From positions 15,950,682-16,014,681 of the forward strand of contig NC_061082.1 of assembly GCF_021917145.1 (NCBI RefSeq): a stretch of 64,000 nt of DNA, given 5' to 3'. Positions 48,001-59,696 of this stretch are shown here, one piece after another (position 1 is the first letter of the stretch; each line of letters begins with the position of its first letter). This DNA comes from Hypomesus transpacificus (taxonomy: Eukaryota > Chordata > Actinopteri > Osmeriformes > Osmeridae). Position numbers and translations under genes: made by a program. The notes under the pieces were generated by a model. It had not been told where the DNA came from, did not search any database, and saw only the letters and a list, made by a program, of their open reading frames with translations.

Positions 48001-51000
48001 GGATACTTCTATTAAAGACGTGTGAAAAGTTTAAGAGACTGAATTAGACGTAACTCTACAAGGGCCACAGTCAATCTCTTCATATTGTTGTAAAATATTC
48101 AAAACAAGACCTGCTAAATTCACTAATTTGGTATGAAAAAGGAGTCTATAAATGTGCTCCTTTTGAGAAGAATCTGTTTGGTGATGACCTGGGGGGGGGG
48201 GGGGGGGGGTTCTTTTTGGACCCCCACCTATTCATATCTCTGGTGAATGAATTGCATTTAATTAAGTGACAATAGTCCTTTTGCAGGGGGTACAATTTGC
48301 TCAATTGGTTCTTTCATCCTTTCTTTCGAACAAAACCATCATTTTTTCAGAAGGCTAATGGAGCTGAGTGACTAACAGGATGTTGATTATTACCGTGAAC
48401 ATCCCAATTTTTTCCACTAAAAGGCAAACTAGAGAAATCCTTTTTAATTGGTCAGGAAGTTCTCAAGTGATGGCCCTGAGTGGTGAAAAGTCTGGAGTTA
48501 TGACATTAAGGTCTTGTGTCTTGTTCAACATAGTGAAGTTATCCCACGTTTCTCTTGGCACAAAACATCTTGTTTTTTTTTGTGGGTAAACACACAACCA
48601 GCTGAGATTCCACAGTGGTTACTCCAACCCCTCTCTCCACCCCCCCCACCCCCCCAAACAAAAACAAACAAGGCATTACAAATGCACACAGTTATTTCAT
48701 AAAATTAATTGATTTCATGTTCTTTTTACGGCAGCCGAATGGGGGAATCCGTCAATCCATGTTGGTGATTTTTACGACTCGTTTACAGGCTTTTTAAGAG
48801 GTAAACAAACAAGAAAACACACTTATGAGCTCGCAGTGCACCCAAATGCAAACACGAATCCCCTCCTCGCCTTCATATTCGTTAAAAGGACGCCTATTCC
48901 AATGGCGTATCACTCTCCTAACTCTAATAAAAGACTCATTTCGTGTGTGGTGAAAGCCAATGATCTTGACCCGGAGCCTTGGCCCAGATGGTGAGCTGTA
49001 TGCCTGAACAGCAGGAAGAGACACACTAATGTTCATCTACTGTAGCAGGGAGAGGGAAAGAGAGAGAGAGATTTATTGTCTCCTTAGAGTGCTATACCTT
49101 GTATTGTCCTCTCAGCATCTGCTCTTCCACTGCTGCGGTCAGTCTCCATCTCTGGGGTCAGAGCGTCTGAGAGGAGAGAGAAGGAAGTGAGGAGAGGAAG
49201 GGAGGAAAGGAGGGGAGAGGAGGAGAGGAGCGGCGAGAGGAAAGGAGTAGAGGAGAGAGAAGGAAATGAGCAGAGGAAGGGAGGAAATGAGGGGAGAGGA
49301 CGAGAGAGGACAGGAGAAGAGAGAGAAGATAGGAAAGGAAAGGTGGACAGAAGAGAAGAGAGAGAGGAGAACTATGATCACTGAGACGTTTCACTGTATC
49401 TCTTACATGGAAGCAGCAGCTACTGTAATGACACCCAATCCGTGAACAGATGACTATGTTTCCAACGCCTGTTCTAACTCAAATCCACATTTCACACCGT
49501 TAGCAACTGACACCAAACACCGGCAGTCTTCTTATAAATTCCAGCATCTAGACTTCATAGCCTTGCTGAGCTGGCGTGTGTGTGGGTCTGTGCTCATACA
49601 AGTGAGGATAGGGGCGAGAGATTGTATTTGGAGACACAGGCTCACAACATATTCAACCAAGGCCGTGGTGGGGATGCTACCACTTCACCAATACAGTTGC
49701 ACTCACTGTAGTCATTGGAGAGGCTAAATGGATGTGGCTTTGACCAATGAACAGCAGAATAAATCAAAAGCTTGAAGGATGGGGGGGGTGTGAGCAGGGA
49801 TGAGGGGGTGGGGTGAGACGGGAGGAGAGGTGAAGGGGGGAGGGGGTGAAGAGGGGACCGAGCTGGAGGCGTGGCGGGGGGTCAGGAGAGTTGTTGGTGG
49901 GTCGGGGTTAGGGTTACTTTGTGGTCGTTCGCGTTGGGGGGTACCGACCATTGAGGGAGCGTATGCTGTCGGAGGGCGACGGCTGTTTGAGGCTCTGCTC
50001 CGCCTGCTCTCTCCTCTTGGTCTCGTACTCCAGAGCCTCCTGCAGTTTCCTCTTTGTCTTCTTCTCCTTCTTCAGGCGCTTCTGGATGATGGCTGCGTTG
50101 GACACAACGGGTTTTAGTCCAGAAACGGTTTCCCAAAAGAAAATGGACTTCAACTCTCAGGTCATAACCATCAATAAATCTTTAGGGATACATTCAAAGG
50201 TGTAAATACACAGATTGTCACTGGGGCACAAGACATACACCTCATATATGAGGAGGAAGACTTGATATACGCTATGACCAATCACCCAGACCCAAGCCCA
50301 ACAAGGCCACCTCATGTGTCGCATTCGCAAACACAATCACCAAGTCACATGATTTTACCCTAAGGCCATGGTATTGTCAGTGCAACAGAACACACTCGCA
50401 TGCTAAACCTTTCAAGAGTCCTGCTCATGCTGGACTATCATGACGGAACCTCCCATTAGGGCCACGAGAAGAAGTGGTCTGTGTGGGAGATCTATGACGT
50501 GGTCTGCACTAGCCAGTTTTGTTTTGTACAGCTTGCTTCAATGCAATCCCTATGCGTGTGTTTGTTTCACTGGGTGAATAGCTGTCGAGCTGCTTCTCTT
50601 TTACACACGCAGCAGTGACCCCACAGACATGAATTAGTTAAAAGGTGGCACAGAGATTGCGCGGAGAGGGGGAGATGGAGACAACAGAGGAGGATGGAAT
50701 ACAGGTTGACTCTTGTCAGTCTGTCCAAGCAAAGAAAGATTTTGCGAAACGTTTTTCTTTCTTTTTCTTCCCCTCCCCATATTGTGCTAGTAGAAAACTG
50801 CTGAAAAGGTCTTGAGGGATATTTTGTGAATATCTTTTTTCTCATTAAAGTGAACATTGTTGGATTAAGCTGGTTAAACTGATATGCATAGAACATGAGG
50901 GTGTTCAGTTAAGTTATATTTGTGTCACTTTTGTTTACAGTGACGATAAATCATTCATTTCTATAATCTAATATGTACTTATAATTATCTGATCCGACTC

Positions 51001-53926
51001 TGAGCAGGAGTACACCACTAAGTGGATCTTTGGAAGCACAGTTTCTCTCTTATGTATGACCATGTTCATAATTTAGATGTGTGGGTCTGCCCGTGTGTGT
51101 CTGTGAGTGTGTGTGTGTGTGAGTGTGTGTGTGTATGAAAGGGTTTTAATGAGGGTTGATGCGAGCACACACAATCGCATAATTGCATTTCAATGTTGTT
51201 GCTTTGATTACAAATGTATGATCATCTCCTCTGTATTGTCGTTACAAGTGCAGAACTTGACACAATTGTGACACATACCCAGCAACACCCAGTAACAGAC
51301 CCATACCCCCAAATTCCCAACACACACTCAAACACAAACAAGTTTGTTTTGCTATCGTAGTGGATAATTCTAACCATAACTCTAAAACCCCCTGAAAAAA
51401 GCATTTGAAGTTATGGGGTCCAGCTCAAGGGCCATGCAAGGTCATGTTTTTCAAGTTTCACTAAACTTGTGAGGACATTTGGTTCCCACAAGGGCAGTTG
51501 AACAAGACCACACAAACACACACACCCACACACACAGGGACGCAAACCCTGCTATCACCACACACACACACATTCTCAACACAAACACTCACATCACACA
51601 CCCAGGGACAGACCTTTTCACAACTCCAATCCCTCCCCCCCCCCCCCTCCCCCCCCTCCCCCCCTCCCTCCCTCCCCCCCCCCCCCCCCTCCCTCCCTCC
51701 CCCCCCCCCCCCCCCTCCCTCCCTCCCCCCCCCCCCCCCCCCACACCCAACCACCCGCACACACACGACACGCAGGCATTCACGCAGGCACACAGGCAAA
51801 CACACGGGCGCGCACACAAACGCGGGGCCATCATCCCGGCGGTACCTCTGTTCTTCTGCTCCACGGCGAGCTGTTTCTCCAGGGCCTCCCTGAGCTCCCT
51901 CTCTCTGAACAGCTCCATCTTCAGCTCCGTCTTCTCCAGCTGCACCTGCTTCTCCTGGGCCCGCGCGTTGTCAATCGCCACTTTGAGCAGGCCCTGCGCA
52001 AACACACGCGCACAGACACACACAGACGCGCACGCGGAGAGATCATGAGGGAGGAGGAAAGATTGGGGGAGCTATTTCCAACTGAAATGACAGCAGGCCA
52101 CGTTGGAAAGTATGTCACAGAAATGTACACCTCACACACAGTACGGCACGCAGAACCACACAAAGAAGCAGTTCTACACAGAACAGGAGCATACAAAGAC
52201 GGTGCCTCGCAGTAACTCAGAGAGAACCGCACATTACCCAGAACCGCACTACATCAGAGAACCAAGCCATACACAGAACCATCGCAAACAGTGCATGACT
52301 ACTGAGCGAGGCTGAAATCTAGCGGGAGCCTGTTTCAGGTCACCTGATCACGGTGAGCTGCCTCATTTATTCATTGCCACGTCTCTGGGTCTATTACTAC
52401 GTCTGCTCCCATGTCAAGCTCACCCACCAAGAAGAACACTGACTATATCTCCCAGTCTATATCGACAGCTCAGCATTGGATACTGTATATCGTTTCGTGC
52501 GGGCTGGCGTGAGGGTAGCTCTGAGATTTGTCCGACCCCTCTTGGCCATGGGTGTGACATGGAAGTTTTGCGAGAGACGCGCTAATCTGAAGTTCTCGCC
52601 TCTCCTGTCCCCTCCTTCCTTTCCCTGTCCTCCTCTTCTCGACTCTCCTGTCCACTTAAAAGTCGGGGACTTGTTTGTGTTTTGACTTTCCAAGGCGTCA
52701 TCGTGAGTGATGCCAGCACTGAACGACACACAGCTCCAACAGACCAACACAAAGAGACCACCACTCTCGGGTCGCAATAGCCGTCGCCGCGACAATTATT
52801 CTCCACATGCAATTACGCCAAATGCACTGGGTTATATCTTACTAATTGTTGCTTTTCGTGACCCCAATTTACACTAAGTTGCTTTATCTCAATTTTCTGC
52901 TTGGTTTCATTTTGTTGATTTGTATATAAATATGAAACGCCGAGATCATTATCAAAGATGACTTACTGGAGTGTCAGGGCACTGCAGGGTATACGTGTGC
53001 TGGTCTAATTACCAGTCAGACCTAAAGGATAAGCAGCCACTCTGATGTCCATAGCAGCAGTGCAATGAGAGGGGCAGTGCTCTACACACATCATTACGCA
53101 CCCGGGGAACAGATCCATCTTGATGACTGCACTTGTTTGCATTACAGCCTAAACGCCGCTCGCCACCCGACTGTCACAGACACGGACGCCGCTGAAGTCT
53201 CGATGCTCTCCTATTGGCCAGGCATTGCCCGGGCACGTATGATGCCGACCTACTTGTGTGTTAGTACGCACCACCCCTATTGGACTAGCTAATATATATA
53301 TATCGTATCTGGGCTCATGTTTAATCTGCTTGCATTATAGCCTTTTGGAGAATGTAAATGTGTCTAATATACCAGTATTTTAGTTGGTCTACAGCAGGGG
53401 TGTCCAATCCTGGTCCTCAGGGGCCACTGTCCTGCATGTTTTAGATGTTTCCCTGCTCCAGCACACCTGATTCAAATGAATGGGTCGTTATCAAGCTCTG
53501 TGGAAGCCGGGTAATGACCATTCATTTGAATCAGGTGTGCTGGAGCAGGCAAACATCTAAAACATGCAGGACAGTGGCCCTCGAGGACCAGGATTGGACA
53601 CCCCTGGTCCACAGTGTACCTATTGGTAAAAACCACTTCTGGTAAAACCTACCTAAATATTGCCTTCCTAAAAGTGCCCCCACTAGTCAAGTTTTTGTAC
53701 CTGGATATTAATAAATAGTCTCTCTATGGGTCAAACCAACCTGGATGATAACAAAGAGCGTTTCTCCTGGTCAAACCTACCTGGATGTTGGTGAGCAGGG
53801 TCTCTATTGATGACAGGCCGTCAGGAAACAGGAAGGGGGAGGGAAAGCCAGGAGGGAGACCCTGGCTAGCCAATGACAACCTCTCATAGCTGTCTCTTGC
53901 CGTCGGGGTGCACATGGCGTTGTCTT
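45010..53926 (-). CDS. dach1: Dachshund homolog 1 (C-terminal part; 5' exons beyond the right edge)
   Basis: Five exons in transcript order: 53926-53781, 51993-51846, 50092-49949, 49166-49098 and 45047-45010 (stop TGA). All phases match and all introns are GT-AG. The first visible exon carries CTPTARDSYERLSLAS and FPSPFLFPDGLSSIETLLT, the segment leading into the Dachbox-C. The next two encode its coiled coil (LLKVAIDNARAQEKQVQLEK, then KRLKKEKKTKRKLQEALEYE). The last two encode DRSSGRADAERTIQ and DGRLFLKTTVMY. These match vertebrate DACH1. The protein is a nuclear transcription cofactor that works with SIX and EYA proteins in eye, limb and organ development. The N-terminal DNA-binding Dachbox is not in the window. 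Choice of DACH1 over DACH2 rests on remembered sequence and on gpr18/gpr183 nearby, which lie with DACH1 on one human chromosome. Confidence 0.88.
45048..49097. other. dach1 last intron (4.05 kb)
   Basis: Contains poly-G runs (46325-46337, 48190-48209) and AT-rich, repeat-poor DNA at about 46590-47460. Two ATGCAAAT octamers lie at 47027-47034 and 47042-47049 beside TTAATTA-type sites, so this stretch is a candidate enhancer. No exon was recognised. Confidence 0.45.
49167..49948. other. dach1 intron
   Basis: A purine-rich GGAGAGGAAGG tract at 49170-49375 lies directly beside the acceptor of the 69-base exon. On the sense strand it is a very long polypyrimidine tract. No exon was recognised. 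Confidence 0.5.
50093..51845. other. dach1 intron with C-rich tract
   Basis: 51632-51742 is almost pure C broken by CT steps, hence G-rich in the dach1 transcript. CA repeats flank it on both sides. Otherwise no feature was seen. Confidence 0.5.
51632..51742 (+). repeat. C-rich (CCCTCCCTCCCC) low-complexity tract
   Basis: About 110 bases of C and CCCT units, with runs of up to 19 C. Confidence 0.95.
51994..53780. other. dach1 intron
   Basis: Mostly unique DNA. It holds a TA tract (53292-53302) and the palindromic hAT MITE at 53395-53606. No extra exon was recognised. Confidence 0.5.
53395..53606. mobile_element. Palindromic hAT MITE in a dach1 intron
   Basis: Begins CAGGGGTGTCCAATCCTGGT and ends with its reverse complement. 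Most of the 212 bases form one long near-perfect palindrome with a small centre near 53490-53510. The flanks GTCTACAG and GTCCACAG match at 7 of 8 positions, fitting an aged hAT duplication. Confidence 0.88.
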
Positions 53927-54933
53927 CTAGAACAAGACACACAACAACACCTGTCAACAAAGCATTTCAGAAAGGTTTCTGCCTGTTGGTCTGTCTTAAG
54001 TTTGTGGAGTCAGATTGGGAAACACGTTTGGAGTTGGGATTGTCCATGCAGTGTCATCTTTCTAACAAAGGTTTCAAGTACAGCTAGCCAATGGCTGCAA
54101 CCCTATCTGCGTTGATGTCTGAGAGTGCAGCCAACCAGTGTGCTTGTCCTGTCATTCCTAAAACCCCATTCAGGTCCTTGGAGAAAACACCCCTCTGTTT
54201 CCTCTAAGGGCCTGGACGAGGGCTTTTCAACAATATCATCTCCGACAGAAGTCCAGCTTTTCCATTTAAGACACGTCAGGTAGACTCCTAGATCACACGG
54301 GGGCCGAGTCTGAGGCCAGGACTTGGAGGTCTCCTTTGTGTGTACGCATGCACGCGGGCCTGTCAAACCGACATGACATCATCTCCCATTCATCACCAGT
54401 GGAGGGGGCAGGGCCCTGGCCATCTGCTCTCCAGCCATCTCTGATACGCTACACCTCTCGGAGATGGAGGGAGGGGGGGGGGGGGCTGGGGGTGGGGAGT
54501 AAGGGAGAGGGGAGAGAGCTCGAGATAGAGAGTAAGAGAGAGAGATTGTGCGAGGGCGAGGGAAGGATAAGAGAGAGGGAGACAGAGAGAGGCAAAAAGA
54601 GAGATGGAAGGAAGAGAGAAAGGGCGAGAGGACAGACGTGTGATGTTATCGGCGAGCCTGTCTACAGGATATGCCTCTCCTGATCTGAGGCCTGTTTATA
54701 ATGCGTGGGGATTCTCCTGCCAGCCACTATACTGTAACCCAGACCTGCTACTGTGCTTCCACAGAGAGAGAGAGAGCCCACTAACCCCCAAACTGTCACT
54801 ACAGTGACTTGCAGACATCCGTTTTTCCTGTTCAACCTGTTTGGACGAATAAAGTTTTATTAGCAGAGGGACACCCGGGCTGTGCTCTGTGTACCCCCCC
54901 CCCCATTGCACACGCACACTCACTCACTCACTC

Positions 54934-54965
<32 letters not shown>

Positions 54966-55259
54966 CACCTTCTTTCCTCTCCAGAATTAATGGGTGTTTA
55001 TGTGGCAGTCTGACTGCTGCACTGCACCGACACAGAGAGGCTTGCAACAGCCCAGACTACCCCCTCCCACCCCCCATCAATATTCACTGATGCCAGCCAA
55101 AGTGGAGGGAACAGCTGGTCTTACATTAATTAGTTTAAAGTATTTATTTCAACCCGTCCTCGGAGCAGATTGAGCAAAAACATTGGAGATTATTTCAAGC
55201 ATCTGCAAATGCCCTGGAAACTCAAGCTCCGCCAGCACAGAGAGGAGTGTGTGTGTGGG

Positions 55260-55266
<7 letters not shown>

Positions 55267-55331
<65 letters not shown>
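55267..55331 (+). repeat. (GA)n microsatellite
   Basis: 65 bases of GA repeat. Confidence 0.97.
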
Positions 55332-55334
<3 letters not shown>

Positions 55335-56788
55335 CATGGTTTAGGTTAGTAATTTTTAGGTTTTTGGAGAAAGGGAGACGCAGTGAAAACACATGCTGGT
55401 GGTCCGTGGAGATGCCCAACACCCTTTTCTCTTCCTTTTCAGAGTTCACCCCTTGTTGATTAATTACAATGGATGGTTGCCTAATGGATAAAAAAAAATT
55501 ATGAACTGCCTACTTAAAAAAAAAGCAATTTCTGAAGGTAATTTGTTTTGTTTGGCGCTTAGGAGAATTTAAACGCAAAGGCAAAAAAACAGTGTTAAAT
55601 CCCATTCTCTTTCTGATGCTAATCGTAGACCTACATCATGTTACGAAGGCTTCAAATGAATAATCAAAGATAGAAAAGTACTTCAAAATACATAAAGCAA
55701 ACGCTATTGAGCTTTTGACTGGCTCAATAATATATGCGCTGTATTACATCTTACAGTGGTGCCCCACGACCACTACGCACATTCCCTCCAATAAAATCAG
55801 CATAAATATTACCGACGTTAGCACACCTCCGGGAGAGGTATGATGTTGTAGATTTGTAATTGATTTGTACCGTAGGCACTTTGTCCTCTTATTTAGGGGT
55901 TGGCATTAATCATAAATCATTGCTTTAACAAACTCGAGCTACGCGCTCAGCAGGCTTTCCCCTACAACATATCGGTGGATCACACAGAATTTTTGATGGC
56001 TTTGTTGCGGGGGGAAGCAACCTGTCACGCCGAGGGAGAAAGCAAACAGCATGTTTTGTTCGACAGGCTCTCTTTGGCAGGGCTTGTCAGATAACATTTC
56101 CACCAGGAGCAGTGCATAAATACGGGCGCTTTTGGTCGGGGGGAAAAGCGCGCGGAAGCCAAATAAAATGCTCATTAGATCAATATAATCGCTATTTATT
56201 TAATGAAAATTAACCATACAAGTATGAGTAGATCATTTCCGGATGTGGACTTTGAAGGCCTAGCCTGTTCCTCCCTCCAGCTCCCACCCTGTCCCCCGTC
56301 TCTCTCTCCCCCCTCCTCCCTTCCTCCCTCCCTCCCTCCCCCCGCTCTCCATCCTCGTGGCTAAGGAGCTGGCGTGCGTTTGCATGTTTATTTCTCACCA
56401 TAGCTCCAGAATCATTGACTTCTACTTAATTACAGCGACAGACGCTGGAGTGATGGCGCCCGCGGAATGGAGGGGCCTGCTTTCCAGGTGATATTTCTCC
56501 CCCTCAGCCAGCCTGCCAGGAGCAGCTGTGACAGCCCCTCTCTCGCGGCAGCGCCGACGACGTGCGCTGTAGGCCTCCCCAATGTGAGACGCACTCTCCA
56601 CGTAGGAAACAACCGTCACACGGGTCATCCCCCTGTCACCCGACCACGTTTCACGAACAACTGTTTGGGCGGATAATAGGGGCCGCAAATACCAAAAATG
56701 GGGCGCTGTAAATACAAAGCATTCCGAATGAAATGCCATCATTTCGACACCCCCGCTTTCTTCCTCTCCTCCTCTTCCCCATCCTCCT

Positions 56789-56796
<8 letters not shown>

Positions 56797-56848
<52 letters not shown>

Positions 56849-56853
56849 TCTCT
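56797..56853 (+). repeat. (CT)n microsatellite
   Basis: About 57 bases of CT repeat with one CA interruption. Confidence 0.96.
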
Positions 56854-58165
56854 CTGCTTTCAATAGCAGCAGAGGGAGTCCTTGACAGTGTTCTAGCAGT
56901 GATGAATCACCTTTCCAGTTAATTTTCTCACTCCTCGTGTGTTGTGCTGCTAAAACACGGGGCCCAGGAATTGACTTGACAAACTATGAATGTAAAAAAA
57001 AAAAAAACACTTGGAGGGATCTGGGCTTATCTCCAATTTACATGTTATTAGATTTGTGTTGCGAGCGGCACTTGGACCCGGCCATGCCGAGAAAAAAAAG
57101 GGGAAAAAGATGGGGTACATGATAACCGGAGATAAAACACGTCTGAAATCCACTCAAAAGCCTTTGAAATATTTGATGGAGAGCAGCAAAGGAAATGGAG
57201 AGGAGCAGAGGGGGGAAAAAGTGCCCTGATTTAAAACGTGACAGACGTGTGTGGCGATCTGTAGTAAATCTGGAGGAAACCTTGGGAAATTTAACTGCAA
57301 TCTCTAGATAAATAGGTGTAATTGACCTTGGGAGTTGAAAATGTGCCATATGTTTCTGCTTCCTGTGCTTGAATCGGGCTCCCAGAGGGCCGTTCAGCCG
57401 AGTCCTCACCGACAGAAAGATAGAAGGAGGAGACAAAGACAAGCGAAAGATAAACAGCGAGAGAGCAACTGATTTGAAAAGCAGCCTTCGAAAGAGACAT
57501 TCGAAGAAATAGCAGGTAGACAGTAACAGACAGACGTCAAAGACCCTAGACGGGAAATGACTAGCAAAATAAAGTGGGTAAGAGGAGAGAGACATCGACA
57601 TCGACGGAGAGACTACGAGAACGAGGAGGGCAAGGAGAACGGAGCGCGCGAGGGGGCATAAAAAGAGAGAAACAAACAGAGATAGCTTGAGTGTTCCATC
57701 CTGACAGGTGAAGCCTGTGTCCTTGCGGACCCATGTTGTCCTCCCCGCGGGGGGTCTCTCGCATGCTAAACCCCCGGGGGTGTCAGCGAGAGCCGACAAG
57801 GAGCACGCAGCCGCTCCACTCGGAGCCGCCGGGCTGCGGAGAGGGAGCAGCCTCCTCCTTCAGCTGGAGTGGCTCTGACCTCTCAGACCCGGCTCAGAGA
57901 ACGCAACACTCAGTCTGGCGCGTCCCTGCGCCCACTCTGTCAAAGGACAGTCCTCTGACCTTCCCCTTCTCCTCCCGGACCGCTCGCCGAAGGTAATGTG
58001 TTTGGTAAAAGGCACCGAGAGAAAGTGGGTGTCTGTTATCTCGCCCGAGGCGTTTGTATGTTTGAAAACAACTTCCACCAATAGGTAGTTTGGTTCTTAT
58101 AAAAACAGATCTATAGATGGATCGATAAACAGACGCACAGACAGACATACAGAGAGATAAAGAGA

Positions 58166-58204
<39 letters not shown>

Positions 58205-59570
58205 TCACATAATCTAGACAGTGAGAGGGAATACACTGGGTAAATGTGCCGGCTGCTCCATACAGGTTAGATTCCTTTAGGATGACTAACACCTGCATAT
58301 GTTGTACATATGGGATGGTTGTCTTTATGTATTCTATAGCCTGCCTCCAACAGGAACCCCTCACCCCATGCACACAGCCTCAAACACACCAAAACAGCCT
58401 CACCATTTGTAATGGACGCGCACGCGCACCAAACCTCTGCACGCTTGGGGAACGAACACACAAACACAAACCCACCGGCACGCACACACACGCTAATGTG
58501 CCCTCGTCCCATTTAAACTAATTTCCTTTTCATCACAGAGAGAGGAAAATGAGTGTTTGCTCCGTCCTGCTGGGGACAAAGTCAAGAGAGGAGGCCTGGT
58601 CGGACCCCGCTAACAGGTAACATTTGGCTCTCGCTCTCTTATCACAGCATGAAAATCAAACCGCCTGCTTTCCCTATTTCGCTCTCCGGCTCTCTCACTT
58701 CCCTAATGTTGCCTTCACTTAGAGATGAAATCGGTTACTGCACAAACCCATTTGCAAAAAAAGAAGGGGAGGACGAGAGAGAGCGAGAAAGAGAGAAATG
58801 GAGGAAAAGAGTGAGAGGGAGGGGGGGGAGTGAGGAAGGGAGGTGACCAAGATAATCAGGTTGGCCAGTCGGCCGTGCTTCTTAAAAACGCTCTCCAAAA
58901 CATTACTGTGCAGGGCAGTGGCTTAAAATTAGCGACAGGGACCTTAAAAACGCTGACATTTAAGCATGACTTTTTGGAAAGTGACACCTCCATATTTTCT
59001 GGTAGGATACCATTAAGTCTCAACTGCCCTACGGCTGTGCCTCTCCATTAATAACCAATTCGAGATGTCACTCCTCTCTTTCTCCCTTCGTCTCTCTGAG
59101 GTAATGAGTCCTTTGGTTTGCCTTAATAAATTGAAACGGATTCTCGAGGCAGAGGGCTGAGGGCAACACAAACTTGACAGGCAAGCAGGAAGAAATAAGC
59201 ATAAATCCTTAGAAGTTGACAGTCTAGAGGTGACACAACGCATCCATGGGGACTAGGGCTGCTGCATTTGTAACTATGGATACTGACAAGTTTTATATTT
59301 ATGAACAAGACTTGTATTGAAAAATATTTTTGCAGGGCAAATACAAACACACAATTTACACCCAGATATGTTACGATGCTACTTTGATTATGCATTACTC
59401 TACAATTATCTGCAGTCATTCATTAGTGATTCAATAACCCAACACTGAGTGTTTCCGATAAATTTCTTCCTTTGCTTTTCTTCACATGCTGCACAAATGG
59501 AAGAACAATTTGGTACAAGAAATCCACAGAATAGATTTCACATTTGTTTTCATGTCACATTCATACAGTC

Positions 59571-59696
<126 letters not shown>

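Noticed and set aside
51461..52048. Proline- or glycine-rich frames in the C-rich tract
   Set aside because: Low-complexity intronic DNA next to the true dach1 exon 51846-51993.
57038..57799. 253-residue minus-strand open frame in the large dach1 intron
   Set aside because: No recognisable domain, and no match to the missing dach1 segments; probably chance.
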